Shown here one piece after another: positions 15,185 to 21,064 of a DNA stretch of 21,064 nucleotides. The position numbers were made by a program, and so were the translations under genes. This DNA comes from Prevotella sp. CAG:1320. Lineage in GTDB: Bacteria > Bacteroidota > Bacteroidia > Bacteroidales > Bacteroidaceae. The notes under the pieces are model-generated. The model did no database searches, was not told where the DNA came from, and worked only from the letters and a program-made list of their open reading frames with translations. The stretch spans positions 1 through 21,064 of the forward strand of contig FR882091.1 in assembly GCA_000435635.1 (NCBI GenBank). The letters are read 5' to 3'. Positions within the stretch are counted from its first letter, which is position 1; every line of letters starts with the position of its first letter.

Positions 15185-16423
15185 TTATAGTTCCAAATCG
15201 CCATCGAACACTTCGTGCCAAGGCAATCCCTGTTTGTTCAGTTGCTCCATGAAGGGGTCTGGGTCGAAATCTTCAACGTTCCAGACGCCCGGTTTCTTCC
15301 AGATGCCCTTCAGGAACATCATGGCTCCTATCATGGCGGGAACGCCAGTGGTATAGCTTACGCCCTGCATGCCGGTCTCCTGGTATGCGGCCTGGTGCTG
15401 GCAGTTGTTATATATATAATAGGTGTGCTCCTTGCCGTCTTTGATGCCTCTGATGCGGCATCCGATGGAGGTCTCTCCCTCGTAGTTCTCGCCCAGGTCT
15501 TGTGGGTTGGGCAATACGGCTTTCAGGAACTGCAGGGGGACGATATTTACCTTGGCGGTCTTGCCTGAGCCGTCTGCCAGGGGAGCTTCATACACTATCT
15601 CGTCTATCCTGGACATGCCGATGTTCTGTATCACGTCCAGATAGGTGAGGTATTGTTGCCCGAAAGTCATCCAGAATCTCGCCTGCTTGATGGTGGGGTA
15701 GTTCTTCACCAGGCTTTCCAACTCCTCGTGATGCAAAAGATAGCTCTCCCTTGGGCCTATGTTGGGGTAGGTGAGGGGCTTGTGTATTTCCAAAGGCTCC
15801 GTTTCTATCCATTGCCCGTCTTTGTAGTAGAGTCCCTTTTGGGTGATTTCCCTGATGTTGATTTCCGGGTTGAAGTTTGTGGCGAAAGCCCTGTGGTGGT
15901 TTCCCGCATTGCAATCCACGATGTCCAGATATTGTATCTCGTCGAAGTGGTGCTTGGCGGCATAGGCCGTGAACACGCCCGACACGCCTGGGTCAAATCC
16001 GCAGCCCAATATGGCGGTAAGGCCAGCTTGCTCGAATTTCTCCTTGTAAGCCCATTGCCAGCTATATTCAAAGTGCGCCTCGTCTTTAGGCTCGTAGTTG
16101 GCGGTGTCCAGATAGTTTACGCCGCAAGCCAGGCAAGCCTCCATGATGGTGAGGTCTTGGTAAGGCAAGGCCAAGTTTATCACAATCTCGGGCTGGTAGG
16201 CTTTCATGAGCGCCTTCAGCTGTTCCACGTCGTCCGCGTCTACTTGGGCCGTCTCTATCGGCATGGTATATCCCTTGTCATGGATGGCTTTCACCAACTG
16301 GTCGCATTTTTCCTTGCGGCGGCTGGCGATCATGAACTCCGTAAACACGTCAGTGTTCTGCGCGATTTTGTAGGCAGCCACGGTAGCCACGCCACCCGCG
16401 CCAATCATCAATACTCTGCTCAT
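15185..16423 (-). CDS. Saccharopine dehydrogenase family protein, probable carboxyspermidine dehydrogenase
   Basis: 412 residues. An N-terminal Rossmann fold (VLMIGAGGVATVAAYKIAQ, residues 4-22) is followed by the Lys9-type catalytic domain (GCGFDPGVSGVFTAYAAKHH near 160-180). In Bacteroidales and Campylobacter, close relatives reduce the Schiff base of putrescine and aspartate semialdehyde to carboxyspermidine in the alternative spermidine pathway. That assignment is from family knowledge. The decarboxylase partner is not in this window. It lies between the DUF6621-like gene (28-bp gap) and recA (15-bp gap), all in one direction. A lysine-metabolism role is the alternative. Confidence 0.85.
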   Translation of the reverse strand: MSRVLMIGAGGVATVAAYKIAQNTDVFTEFMIASRRKEKCDQLVKAIHDKGYTMPIETAQVDADDVEQLKALMKAYQPEIVINLALPYQDLTIMEACLACGVNYLDTANYEPKDEAHFEYSWQWAYKEKFEQAGLTAILGCGFDPGVSGVFTAYAAKHHFDEIQYLDIVDCNAGNHHRAFATNFNPEINIREITQKGLYYKDGQWIETEPLEIHKPLTYPNIGPRESYLLHHEELESLVKNYPTIKQARFWMTFGQQYLTYLDVIQNIGMSRIDEIVYEAPLADGSGKTAKVNIVPLQFLKAVLPNPQDLGENYEGETSIGCRIRGIKDGKEHTYYIYNNCQHQAAYQETGMQGVSYTTGVPAMIGAMMFLKGIWKKPGVWNVEDFDPDPFMEQLNKQGLPWHEVFDGDLEL

Positions 16424-16451
16424 CTATATCTAGTCTTTTGTTTGTTTTCTC

Positions 16452-17060
16452 TTATGGTTTGATTTCATCAGCCTTGATGCCCAACGCGGTCATCAGCGAG
16501 TAGCCCAATATTTCTTGCCTGAAGTTGCCGCCCGTGAGAGGCTGCATGGCCAATAGGGTGATGCGCTTGCCTTCATCGTCTATCCGCGACAAGGCTTTCC
16601 TTATCAGCTCATATTGGGATCCTTGTTCCGTGTTGGGAATTATCATGATCCGCTTCACCTCCTTTAGGTTGGCGATGGTCTGGACAACATCCGCCATGTA
16701 GTCATCTTTGCTCACGATGTCTTCCACGGGATAGCTGCTGATGGTAAACTCGCCCAACTTCGGATCCTTGAATGCTTGTGCGTTGAGCTCCGTCTCGTAA
16801 TCGGCGGGCATGAAATTCTCCATTCGCCGCGAACCTCTGTCGTGTATCAACACTACTTGTGTCTGGTGGTCACCTTCCCGCAGTCCGCCGTCCAGGGCTA
16901 CGCAAACCAACCACTTGGCCATGTCTGCCGGAGGGATGCGTCTTCCTATCATGCGCTCGAAGTTGACGATAAGCTCAAAGGCCACCTTGTCAACGTAGTC
17001 CGCGTCAACAATGATTACGTTCTCGCTCCATGGCGTAGGGTTAGTCTCTTGTGGATTCAT
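16452..17060 (-). CDS. Conserved Bacteroidales protein, DUF6621-like
   Basis: 202 residues, no signal peptide or membrane segment. It starts VIIVDADYVDKVAFELIVNFERMIGRRIPPADMAKW and has a second conserved-looking strand VKRIMIIPNTEQGSQYELI. The alternating strand/helix pattern with early aspartates (IVDADYVD) recalls Rossmann-like or NYN/PIN-type folds, but I cannot name a function. I associate it with DUF6621 from memory of this neighbourhood; that label needs a profile search. It is the first gene of an operon with the dehydrogenase and recA. Its promoter's -7 box ends only a few bases before the ATG, so its mRNA may be leaderless. Confidence 0.75.
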   Translation of the reverse strand: MNPQETNPTPWSENVIIVDADYVDKVAFELIVNFERMIGRRIPPADMAKWLVCVALDGGLREGDHQTQVVLIHDRGSRRMENFMPADYETELNAQAFKDPKLGEFTISSYPVEDIVSKDDYMADVVQTIANLKEVKRIMIIPNTEQGSQYELIRKALSRIDDEGKRITLLAMQPLTGGNFRQEILGYSLMTALGIKADEIKP

Positions 17061-17065
17061 GTTTG

Positions 17066-17091
17066 CAAAGATAATGATTTTCCCTTAACCT
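17066..17091 (-). promoter_or_regulatory. Promoter of the DUF6621-dehydrogenase-recA operon
   Basis: The minus strand reads TATCTTTG at 17066-17073 (exact box), with CTTG 20 bp upstream (near 17094). The ATG begins only 5 bp after the box, so transcription would start at or very near the start codon. Confidence 0.65.
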
Positions 17092-17103
17092 GCCAAGAAA
17101 ATC

Positions 17104-17142
17104 ATGGGATATTGCGTGAAAGCCCTTACGCTACCATCCCAT
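17104..17142 (-). terminator. Hairpin overlapping the esterase stop codon
   Basis: ATGGGAT (17104-17110) pairs with ATCCCAT (17136-17142), with an inner GCGT/ACGC stem; a short GATTTTC tail follows on the minus strand. The TAG stop codon lies inside the loop side. Probable terminator of the esterase gene. Confidence 0.55.
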
Positions 17143-18231
17143 CAGTCCTTTGAGGAACGGGAGCAGTTCTGAGGCCATTTTTTCTTGTTGTGCCTTGCTG
17201 GGGTGCCATCCTGCTCCAAATCCCAAGTCGCCTCGTTGCGGCGTGAAGTCGAATCGGTATATCTCTTTGTCTCCCTTCTCCCTGGTTTCCTTCATCAGCT
17301 TGTTGAGTATGGCTTTCTGCTCCTCGTTTTCTTTTCCGTTCATCATGGAGCCAGTCAGCATCACGATTTTTGCCCCTGGATAGTATTCTCGCAATTGCCC
17401 CAGGAACTTCCTGTAGGCTTCCTCATACAGTTTGGGGTCATAGTTGTTGCTGGAAAAGTCGTTGGTGCCCAGGTTCACGCATACCAGTTTGGGTTGGTAT
17501 TTGGAGAAGTCCCATGCCTCTTCATGTTGGTTGAAGAGCGTATAGGGATATTGCCAGGGCATGTTGTCCTTGCTCCCCTCTTTGGGACCGCCCGCATTGC
17601 GATAGACTCCTATGCCGCTGCGAGCCACGCAGTGGTAGCGTGCTTGCAGGCTGTCTGCCACGATGCGGGCATAGGTATACCAATGATTTTCCGTATTGTC
17701 CTCATAAGGGTCGGAAGCCACTATGCTCTCCGTGCCAAAGCCGCAGGTGATAGAGTTGCCTATGAACTCAATGGTACGGTCGCTCAAGGCTGGTGGGTCG
17801 GCTAGTTGGCATCCCTTGTCCAGCACGAAGGCGTGGAACTCCGGCTTGCGGTAGAGCCCCTCTATCACGTACATGGCTCTCACTTCATGGATGCCTTGCG
17901 GCAATGCCGTGCAGAGGGAGACCACGGAGTCACGTTCGCTGTCAAACGATACCTTGAAGGCTTCCGCCCCGTCTATGCTTACCATGAAGAAGCCCGTCTT
18001 TGGCCGGCATACCATTTTCAACGATGTCCCCTGGAAGCGAGCCTTTATCGTGACTCCAGGATAGTTGAACCTCGCGATGCCCGTTGGCGATACGCTTACC
18101 CGCCCTATGTACTGGATGCGAGCGTCGTTGGCCTTGAAGATTTCCCCGTTGATGGGTAGTGTGGTTGAGGCTTGGGCGCATCCCAGAGCCAAGAGGATGG
18201 ACATCGCCAAGCATTGAAGTCTTTTTTTCAT
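17131..18231 (-). CDS. Secreted SGNH/GDSL esterase, CE2-like acetylesterase
   Basis: 366 residues from the ATG at 18229-18231; a longer open frame upstream has no signal peptide and covers the promoter. Residues 1-21 form a signal peptide (MKKRLQCLAMSILLALGC), with a weak lipobox at C18. A beta-rich N-terminal domain (about 25-145) precedes the SGNH domain with nucleophile S160 (IEFIGNSITCGFG), GTND (255-258) and H343 (GWHPSKAQ). The aspartate expected three residues before that histidine is replaced (GAGWH), as in CE2 enzymes that use a Ser-His pair. Likely function: deacetylation of plant or host polysaccharides. The gene stands alone with its own promoter, divergent from the ATPase gene. 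Confidence 0.88.
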   Translation of the reverse strand: MKKRLQCLAMSILLALGCAQASTTLPINGEIFKANDARIQYIGRVSVSPTGIARFNYPGVTIKARFQGTSLKMVCRPKTGFFMVSIDGAEAFKVSFDSERDSVVSLCTALPQGIHEVRAMYVIEGLYRKPEFHAFVLDKGCQLADPPALSDRTIEFIGNSITCGFGTESIVASDPYEDNTENHWYTYARIVADSLQARYHCVARSGIGVYRNAGGPKEGSKDNMPWQYPYTLFNQHEEAWDFSKYQPKLVCVNLGTNDFSSNNYDPKLYEEAYRKFLGQLREYYPGAKIVMLTGSMMNGKENEEQKAILNKLMKETREKGDKEIYRFDFTPQRGDLGFGAGWHPSKAQQEKMASELLPFLKGLMGW

Positions 18232-18275
18232 AGCAATGATGTTGGTTGTAAGATGCGATATGGTGGTTGTCACCG

Positions 18276-18307
18276 CGAAAATAGTTTTTTCTGTTGAATA
18301 AACCAAA
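18276..18307 (-). promoter_or_regulatory. Esterase promoter
   Basis: On the minus strand TTTG (18304-18307), 20 bp, then TATTTTCG (18276-18283), one base from TAnnTTTG. It gives a leader of about 40 nt. Confidence 0.55.
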
Positions 18308-18348
18308 AAAAATGGGTCTGAAAGCATACGGTGTATGGGATTTTTCAC

Positions 18349-18356
18349 TATCTTTG
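18349..18356 (+). promoter_or_regulatory. -7 box of the AAA/DUF4435 operon
   Basis: TATCTTTG, an exact box, 24 bp upstream of the ATG at 18381. No TTTG at the -33 position. It lies inside the longest open frame, which argues for the 18381 start. Confidence 0.6.
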
Positions 18357-18380
18357 TACACAACCAACACGCTATTCACC

Positions 18381-19202
18381 ATGCGAAAATACGCTGAATA
18401 CATTAGGCAGATAGAGATAGAGTCGCTTTGGAGCGGCACTCGTCACATCCTGTGGGACTTGGATAGGCACGTCAATATCCTGAGCGGCATCAATGGCGTG
18501 GGCAAGAGCACCATCTTGCGCAAGATTATCAAGGGCATAGGAGCCAGCGGCGAGCTGGCCAGCGATACCTTGAAAGGAGTCAGACTTGAGGTGGTGCCTG
18601 ATGACGCGGAGTGGATACGTTATGACAGCATCCGTTCCATAGACCGACCGCTCATCAACGCGGAAGTCGTCTCGAAGATGGACTTCTCGTTGGCTACCGA
18701 GCTGGACTGGCAACTCTTCCAGCTGCAACGCAAGTACTTGGACTACCAAGTGAACATAGGCAACCGCATGATACAGCTCTTGCAGTCAGGAGAGCCGGAC
18801 GCAGCCGCCAAGGCGCAAGCCCTGAGCCAGCCCAAGAAGCTCTTCCAGGACATTATCGACGACTTGTTCAAGGAGACGGGCAAGAAGATTGTGCGTGACG
18901 CCAATGAGATATGTTTCTCGCAGATAGGCGAGAAACTGCTACCCTACCAGCTTTCCGCTGGCGAGAAGCAGATGCTTACCATCATGCTTACGGTATTGGT
19001 GGAAGACGGACAGCCCTACGTGCTCTTTATGGACGAACCTGAGATAAGTTTGCATTTCGAGTGGCAAAAACAACTTATCAATCTCGTGTTGCGGCTCAAT
19101 CCCAATGTGCAGATGATCATGACTACCCATAGTCCGGCAGTGGTGATGAATGGCTGGAGCGACCATGTCACCGAAGTCACGGACATCACCCAGGACGAAT
19201 AA
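18381..19202 (+). CDS. AAA/ABC-type ATPase, AriA-like partner of a DUF4435 protein
   Basis: 273 residues from the ATG at 18381; the frame extends 29 codons upstream but crosses the promoter. A compact SMC/Rad50/OLD-type ATPase: Walker A GINGVGKST (36-44), a short helical insertion with a coiled segment (about 105-170), signature LSAGEKQ (191-197), Walker B VLFMDEPE (214-221) and H-loop H250 (TTHSP). Such ATPases pair with TOPRIM nucleases. The DUF4435 gene follows after 14 bp, so the two form an operon. This is the gene order of the PARIS system (AriA ATPase, AriB DUF4435), in which the ATPase senses a phage protein and releases the nuclease. The protein is shorter than typical AriA, so it may be a distinct branch or a housekeeping pair. 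Confidence 0.87.
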   Translation: MRKYAEYIRQIEIESLWSGTRHILWDLDRHVNILSGINGVGKSTILRKIIKGIGASGELASDTLKGVRLEVVPDDAEWIRYDSIRSIDRPLINAEVVSKMDFSLATELDWQLFQLQRKYLDYQVNIGNRMIQLLQSGEPDAAAKAQALSQPKKLFQDIIDDLFKETGKKIVRDANEICFSQIGEKLLPYQLSAGEKQMLTIMLTVLVEDGQPYVLFMDEPEISLHFEWQKQLINLVLRLNPNVQMIMTTHSPAVVMNGWSDHVTEVTDITQDE

Positions 19203-19216
19203 CCCCAAGGCGGAAG

Positions 19217-20209
19217 ATGGCGCGGCGACTTACAGAACATATCAACTCCCAGTACATAGAGGCGGCGAACCATTTGACCTCCAAGAAGGCGCGTCGCAAG
19301 ATAGTGGCCTACGTGGAGAGCTATGAAGACGTGTTCTTCTGGCGGATGGTCTTGGGCAGGTTTGAGGACGATACCCGCTATTTCGAGATTATGTTGCCCA
19401 CTCGGCAAAGCCACTTGGACAGGGGCAAGAAGGCGGCCATCGCCAGTATGCTCCATGGCGTAGGCAAGGACATGATAGCCTGCGTGGACGCGGACTATGA
19501 CTATTTGATGCAGGGCGCGTCGGCCAATTCCCGTCAGCTCTTGGAGAGTCCCTATATCTTCCACACCTATGTTTACTCTATAGAGAGTTACCAATGCTAT
19601 GCCCCGGGGCTGCATGACATCTGCGTGATGGCTACCCTCAATGACCACCACATATTCGACTTCGAGCGTTACCTCTCCGAATACTCACGGGTCATTTTCC
19701 CCCTCTTTGTCTGGAACATTTGGTGTTACAGGACGCCCAATTACGTGCACTTCACGCTCAGCGACTTCCTCCGCATCGTGGATCCTGGCATCGTGCGCTT
19801 GCGAGACGTGCGCAACGCTTTGCAAGTGGTGAGGATGAAAGTGGAGCGGAAAACGCGGCAGCTGGCGCATGAACATCCGGAATTCGAGGACGAACGGGAA
19901 GGCTTGGAGCGTGAGCTGGCCCAATTGGGAGTCACGCCTGATACCACTTACCTCTACATCCAAGGCCATCACCTTTTCAACAAGGTAGTGGCTCCCGTGA
20001 TGCAAAAGGTGTGTGACACGCTGGTGCAAGAACGGGAACGGCAGATTAGGTCGCAAGCTCTCCACCGCACGCAGGAGCAAACTGAGCTTTCCTGCTATGA
20101 CAACAGCGTGGAGCGCATCACCCCCATGTTGAAGAAAAGCACTTTTTATCAACAGGCACCTCCTTACCAACGTCTCCTGGACGATGTGGCCCGTTATTTG
20201 GGGCAATAA
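19217..20209 (+). CDS. DUF4435 TOPRIM-like protein, AriB-like putative nuclease
   Basis: 330 residues. Two TOPRIM-type acidic motifs are visible: VAYVESYEDVFFW (E34, E37 and D38) and MIACVDADYDYL (D91, D93, D95), spaced as in DUF4435/OLD-family nucleases. A further IYSIESYQCY near 117-126 is typical of DUF4435. The C-terminal half is helical and charged, with no membrane segments. It lies 14 bp after the ATPase gene. In PARIS the DUF4435 subunit cleaves tRNA and causes abortive infection. Here function is inferred from domain and pairing only. The location between core genes, rather than in the mobile element, leaves open a conserved cellular role. Confidence 0.87.
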   Translation: MARRLTEHINSQYIEAANHLTSKKARRKIVAYVESYEDVFFWRMVLGRFEDDTRYFEIMLPTRQSHLDRGKKAAIASMLHGVGKDMIACVDADYDYLMQGASANSRQLLESPYIFHTYVYSIESYQCYAPGLHDICVMATLNDHHIFDFERYLSEYSRVIFPLFVWNIWCYRTPNYVHFTLSDFLRIVDPGIVRLRDVRNALQVVRMKVERKTRQLAHEHPEFEDEREGLERELAQLGVTPDTTYLYIQGHHLFNKVVAPVMQKVCDTLVQERERQIRSQALHRTQEQTELSCYDNSVERITPMLKKSTFYQQAPPYQRLLDDVARYLGQ

Positions 20210-20289
20210 TCATCCATAATGGCATGCCCCATGAAATTTCCACTGCTCCCAACCTGGAGCGCTCGGGCTTTATAAGTGCTCCAAACAGT
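20210..20289 (+). other. Short gap after DUF4435 gene with small hairpins
   Basis: No coding signal. GCTCC/GGAGC and the overlapping GGAGC/GCTCC can form alternative small stems between about 20244 and 20282, without a T tail. Confidence 0.4.
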
Positions 20290-20366
20290 CAGTACTACTG
20301 CTTTTCGATTTCAGTACTACTGATATGGGAAAGGAGTAGTACTGACTTTCAATATCAGTAGTACTG
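20290..20366. repeat. Array of four CAGTA[C/G]TACTG palindromes at exact 22-bp steps
   Basis: Copies lie at 20290-20300 and 20312-20322 (central C) and at 20334-20344 (first base changed) and 20356-20366 (central G). Each is an 11-bp dyad, each spacer is 11 bp, so all centres fall on the same face of the helix. Copies 1-2 are reverse complements of copies 3-4, making the whole a nested inverted repeat. Spacers 1 and 3 are loosely alike (7 of 11). It is either a multi-site operator or a structured RNA. Confidence 0.8.
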
Positions 20367-20373
20367 GCTTTTT
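20311..20373 (+). terminator. Possible terminator of the AAA/DUF4435 operon within the array
   Basis: TCAGTACTACT (20311-20321) and AGTAGTACTGA (20335-20345) form an 11-bp perfect stem. The last palindrome can pair with the first and is followed by GGCTTTTTTG. The stem-plus-T-run would end the operon about 100-160 bp after its stop codon. Confidence 0.45.
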
Positions 20374-20427
20374 TGATTTCAATATTCACGGCATTAGGAA
20401 ATAGCATTCAATCTGCTTTGGGAAGTG

Positions 20428-20465
20428 TTAACGCAGGTCAAAAAGATTGACGTAGGTCAAGAAAA
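20428..20465. promoter_or_regulatory. Two tandem Crp/Fnr-type boxes
   Basis: Two 19-bp units (15 of 19 identical) carry TTAAC-GCAG-GTCAA (20428-20441) and TTGAC-GTAG-GTCAA (20447-20460). The second is an exact TTGAC-N4-GTCAA dyad, the form bound by Crp/Fnr-family regulators (anaerobox TTGAY-N4-RTCAA). They are centred about 82 and 101 bp upstream of the expected start of the small transcript at about 20536. Confidence 0.5.
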
Positions 20466-20522
20466 TGCCTCTTTTGACATAATTTCCCAGGAAAAAGCGT
20501 GCGGAGAATAGGATAAAGCGCG

Positions 20523-20530
20523 TAACTTTG
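20523..20530 (+). promoter_or_regulatory. -7 box of the small transcript
   Basis: TAACTTTG, an exact TAnnTTTG match; start expected near 20536. The -33 region has no TTTG, which fits an activator-dependent promoter. Confidence 0.55.
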
Positions 20531-20623
20531 CCCCCGTGCTTAGGCACACCGCTCCATATCTTCAATGACACAAGAGAATGGGATAACAACAGTATGTGAA
20601 ACTAAGACAGAAAGGGTAAAAAG

Positions 20624-20716
20624 ATGAAAAACTGGATTGAGAACATCAAGCGTGTTGTTCGCGAGTTGGCCTCCAGGATGGAGGCTTACAACTATGGGCG
20701 CGTCCACTTCGCATAA
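20624..20716 (+). CDS. 30-residue small protein
   Basis: ATG at 20624 to TAA at 20714-20716. The peptide begins MKNWIENIKRVVRELASRME and ends YGRVHFA. Residues 3-20 form an amphipathic basic helix (hydrophobic W, I, I, V, V, L, A on one side; K, R, E on the other). An A-rich stretch (GGGTAAAAAG) precedes the ATG, as is usual for efficient translation in Bacteroidetes. It is flanked by a promoter and a terminator, so it is a single-gene unit. Function unknown: membrane-active or regulatory peptide are the simplest options. Too short for homology-free proof. Confidence 0.55.
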   Translation: MKNWIENIKRVVRELASRMEAYNYGRVHFA

Positions 20717-20798
20717 CCCATAGGCTTCATAGTGACGAATGGAGGCTCGTGCAGCCTCAAGTATATAACGGCTCCCTCTCTGGAGGTGGCCATCAACT

Positions 20799-20831
20799 AA
20801 AAGGGGAGTCCTCGCAAAGGGCTCCCCTTTT
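20799..20831. terminator. Strong terminator after the small ORF
   Basis: AAAAGGGGAG (20799-20808) pairs with CTCCCCTTTT (20822-20831), extended inward by CC/GG across one mismatch. T and A runs on both sides mean it can work in both directions. Confidence 0.85.
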
Positions 20832-20832
20832 A

Positions 20833-21017
20833 GTGTCTACGGATATTCCTGTAGAAACTATTCATGCATGCGAAAGGAATACCCGAGTTGCGCATATATA
20901 TAACATATATATAATATGTATGCGCGCGGGAGATGGATAATCCTTGCGTGCTATCTCTCTTTGCGGTCCTTGGCATAGTCTTGTGGCTCAAAGGAAGGCA
21001 AGTAGCGTTTGCCCCTG
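20833..21017. other. Non-coding stretch with AT-rich hairpin
   Basis: No convincing gene. GCGCATA (20890-20896) and TATGCGC (20919-20925) flank a run of TATATA steps, forming a long AT-rich hairpin. Short open frames here lack start context and support. Confidence 0.5.
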
Positions 21018-21062
21018 TCACTTCATGTCGTCTTCCGAGAAAAGGCTTAGCTGCCCCGTGAT
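21018..21062 (-). CDS. Possible 3' end of a minus-strand gene entering from the right
   Basis: One minus-strand frame reads ITGQLSLFSEDDMK and then TGA at 21018-21020. The QLSLF-acidic tail is a common C-terminal pattern of DNA-metabolism proteins, but 14 codons are not enough to be sure. Confidence 0.3.
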   Translation of the reverse strand: MTGQLSLFSEDDMK

Positions 21063-21064
21063 TT

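Larger units (their letters stand above)
20536..20832 (+). ncRNA. Candidate structured small transcript with internal ORF
   Basis: Bounded by the TAACTTTG promoter and a strong terminator, about 295 nt. Inside are inverted repeats: GTGC/GCAC at the 5' end, CTATGGG (20694-20700) / CCCATAG spanning the ORF end, GAGGCT-CGTGC-AGCCTC (about 20733-20749) and CCTC/GAGG (about 20775-20786). These stems follow one another up to the terminator. It could be a dual-function sRNA or a short mRNA with a structured 3' end. No known RNA family (tmRNA, 6S, RNase P) was recognised. Confidence 0.5.

Noticed and set aside
15653..16462. 269-codon plus-strand frame opposite the dehydrogenase gene
   Set aside because: Shadow of the minus-strand gene, which has a full Rossmann and catalytic domain.
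18232..18363. Longer N-terminus for the SGNH esterase
   Set aside because: The extra 44 residues hide a clear signal peptide and cross the promoter.
18294..18380. Longer N-terminus for the AAA ATPase
   Set aside because: It spans the TATCTTTG box, so it cannot be in the transcript made from that promoter.
20290..20366. CRISPR array
   Set aside because: Repeats and spacers are only 11 bp, there are four copies in two orientations, and no cas genes are present.
20749..21021. 63-codon frames on both strands
   Set aside because: They overlap the terminator or the AT-rich hairpin and have no start context or protein-like composition.
20210..21064. tRNA, tmRNA, 6S or RNase P RNA in the gene-poor stretch
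   Set aside because: No cloverleaf, CCA end or family core sequence was found on either strand by eye.

Overview
The window looks like a Bacteroidales chromosome carrying the integrase end of an integrated conjugative element. Evidence for the order: a Bacteroidales-type tra cluster (two DUF4134 proteins, a DUF4133 protein and a VirB4/TraG ATPase), an IntDOT-like tyrosine recombinase, repeated promoter signals of the Bacteroidetes type (TAnnTTTG, some with TTTG about 19-20 bp upstream), no Shine-Dalgarno pattern, and a Bacteroidales-style neighbourhood of recA, a carboxyspermidine-dehydrogenase-like gene and dnaK. The genus cannot be fixed from the sequence.

Region A, 1 to about 11960, is the mobile element; all its genes are on the minus strand and it continues off the left edge. 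Reading right to left it holds a two-helix-turn-helix zinc protein overlapping the integrase, an unrecognised 242-codon gene whose 5' end looks frameshifted in an A6 run, two excisionase-like small DNA-binding proteins, a RepA/KaiC-like ATPase, a 180-bp zone of long direct repeats, a TOPRIM primase, a three-gene AbiE-like module (winged-helix regulator, nucleotidyltransferase, calcineurin-like phosphoesterase) with its own promoter, palindromic operator and terminator, and finally the tra operon.

Region B, about 11960 to 18231, is chromosomal core, also on the minus strand: dnaK; recA with a carboxyspermidine-dehydrogenase-like gene and a DUF6621-like gene in one operon; and a secreted SGNH (CE2-like) esterase.

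Region C, 18232 to 21064, runs on the plus strand. It has an ABC-type AAA ATPase gene followed after 14 bp by a DUF4435/TOPRIM gene, an arrangement like the PARIS anti-phage pair. An 855-bp stretch without a large gene follows. It contains four copies of the palindrome CAGTA[C/G]TACTG at exact 22-bp steps, two tandem Crp/Fnr-like boxes, a promoter, a 30-residue ORF inside a probable structured transcript with a strong terminator, an AT-rich hairpin, and perhaps the last codons of a minus-strand gene at the right edge.

The best candidates for undescribed biology are the AbiE-like three-gene module, the 22-bp palindrome array with the neighbouring small transcript, and the homopolymer-disrupted gene upstream of the excisionases. 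All functional statements come from reading motifs; no database search was run.
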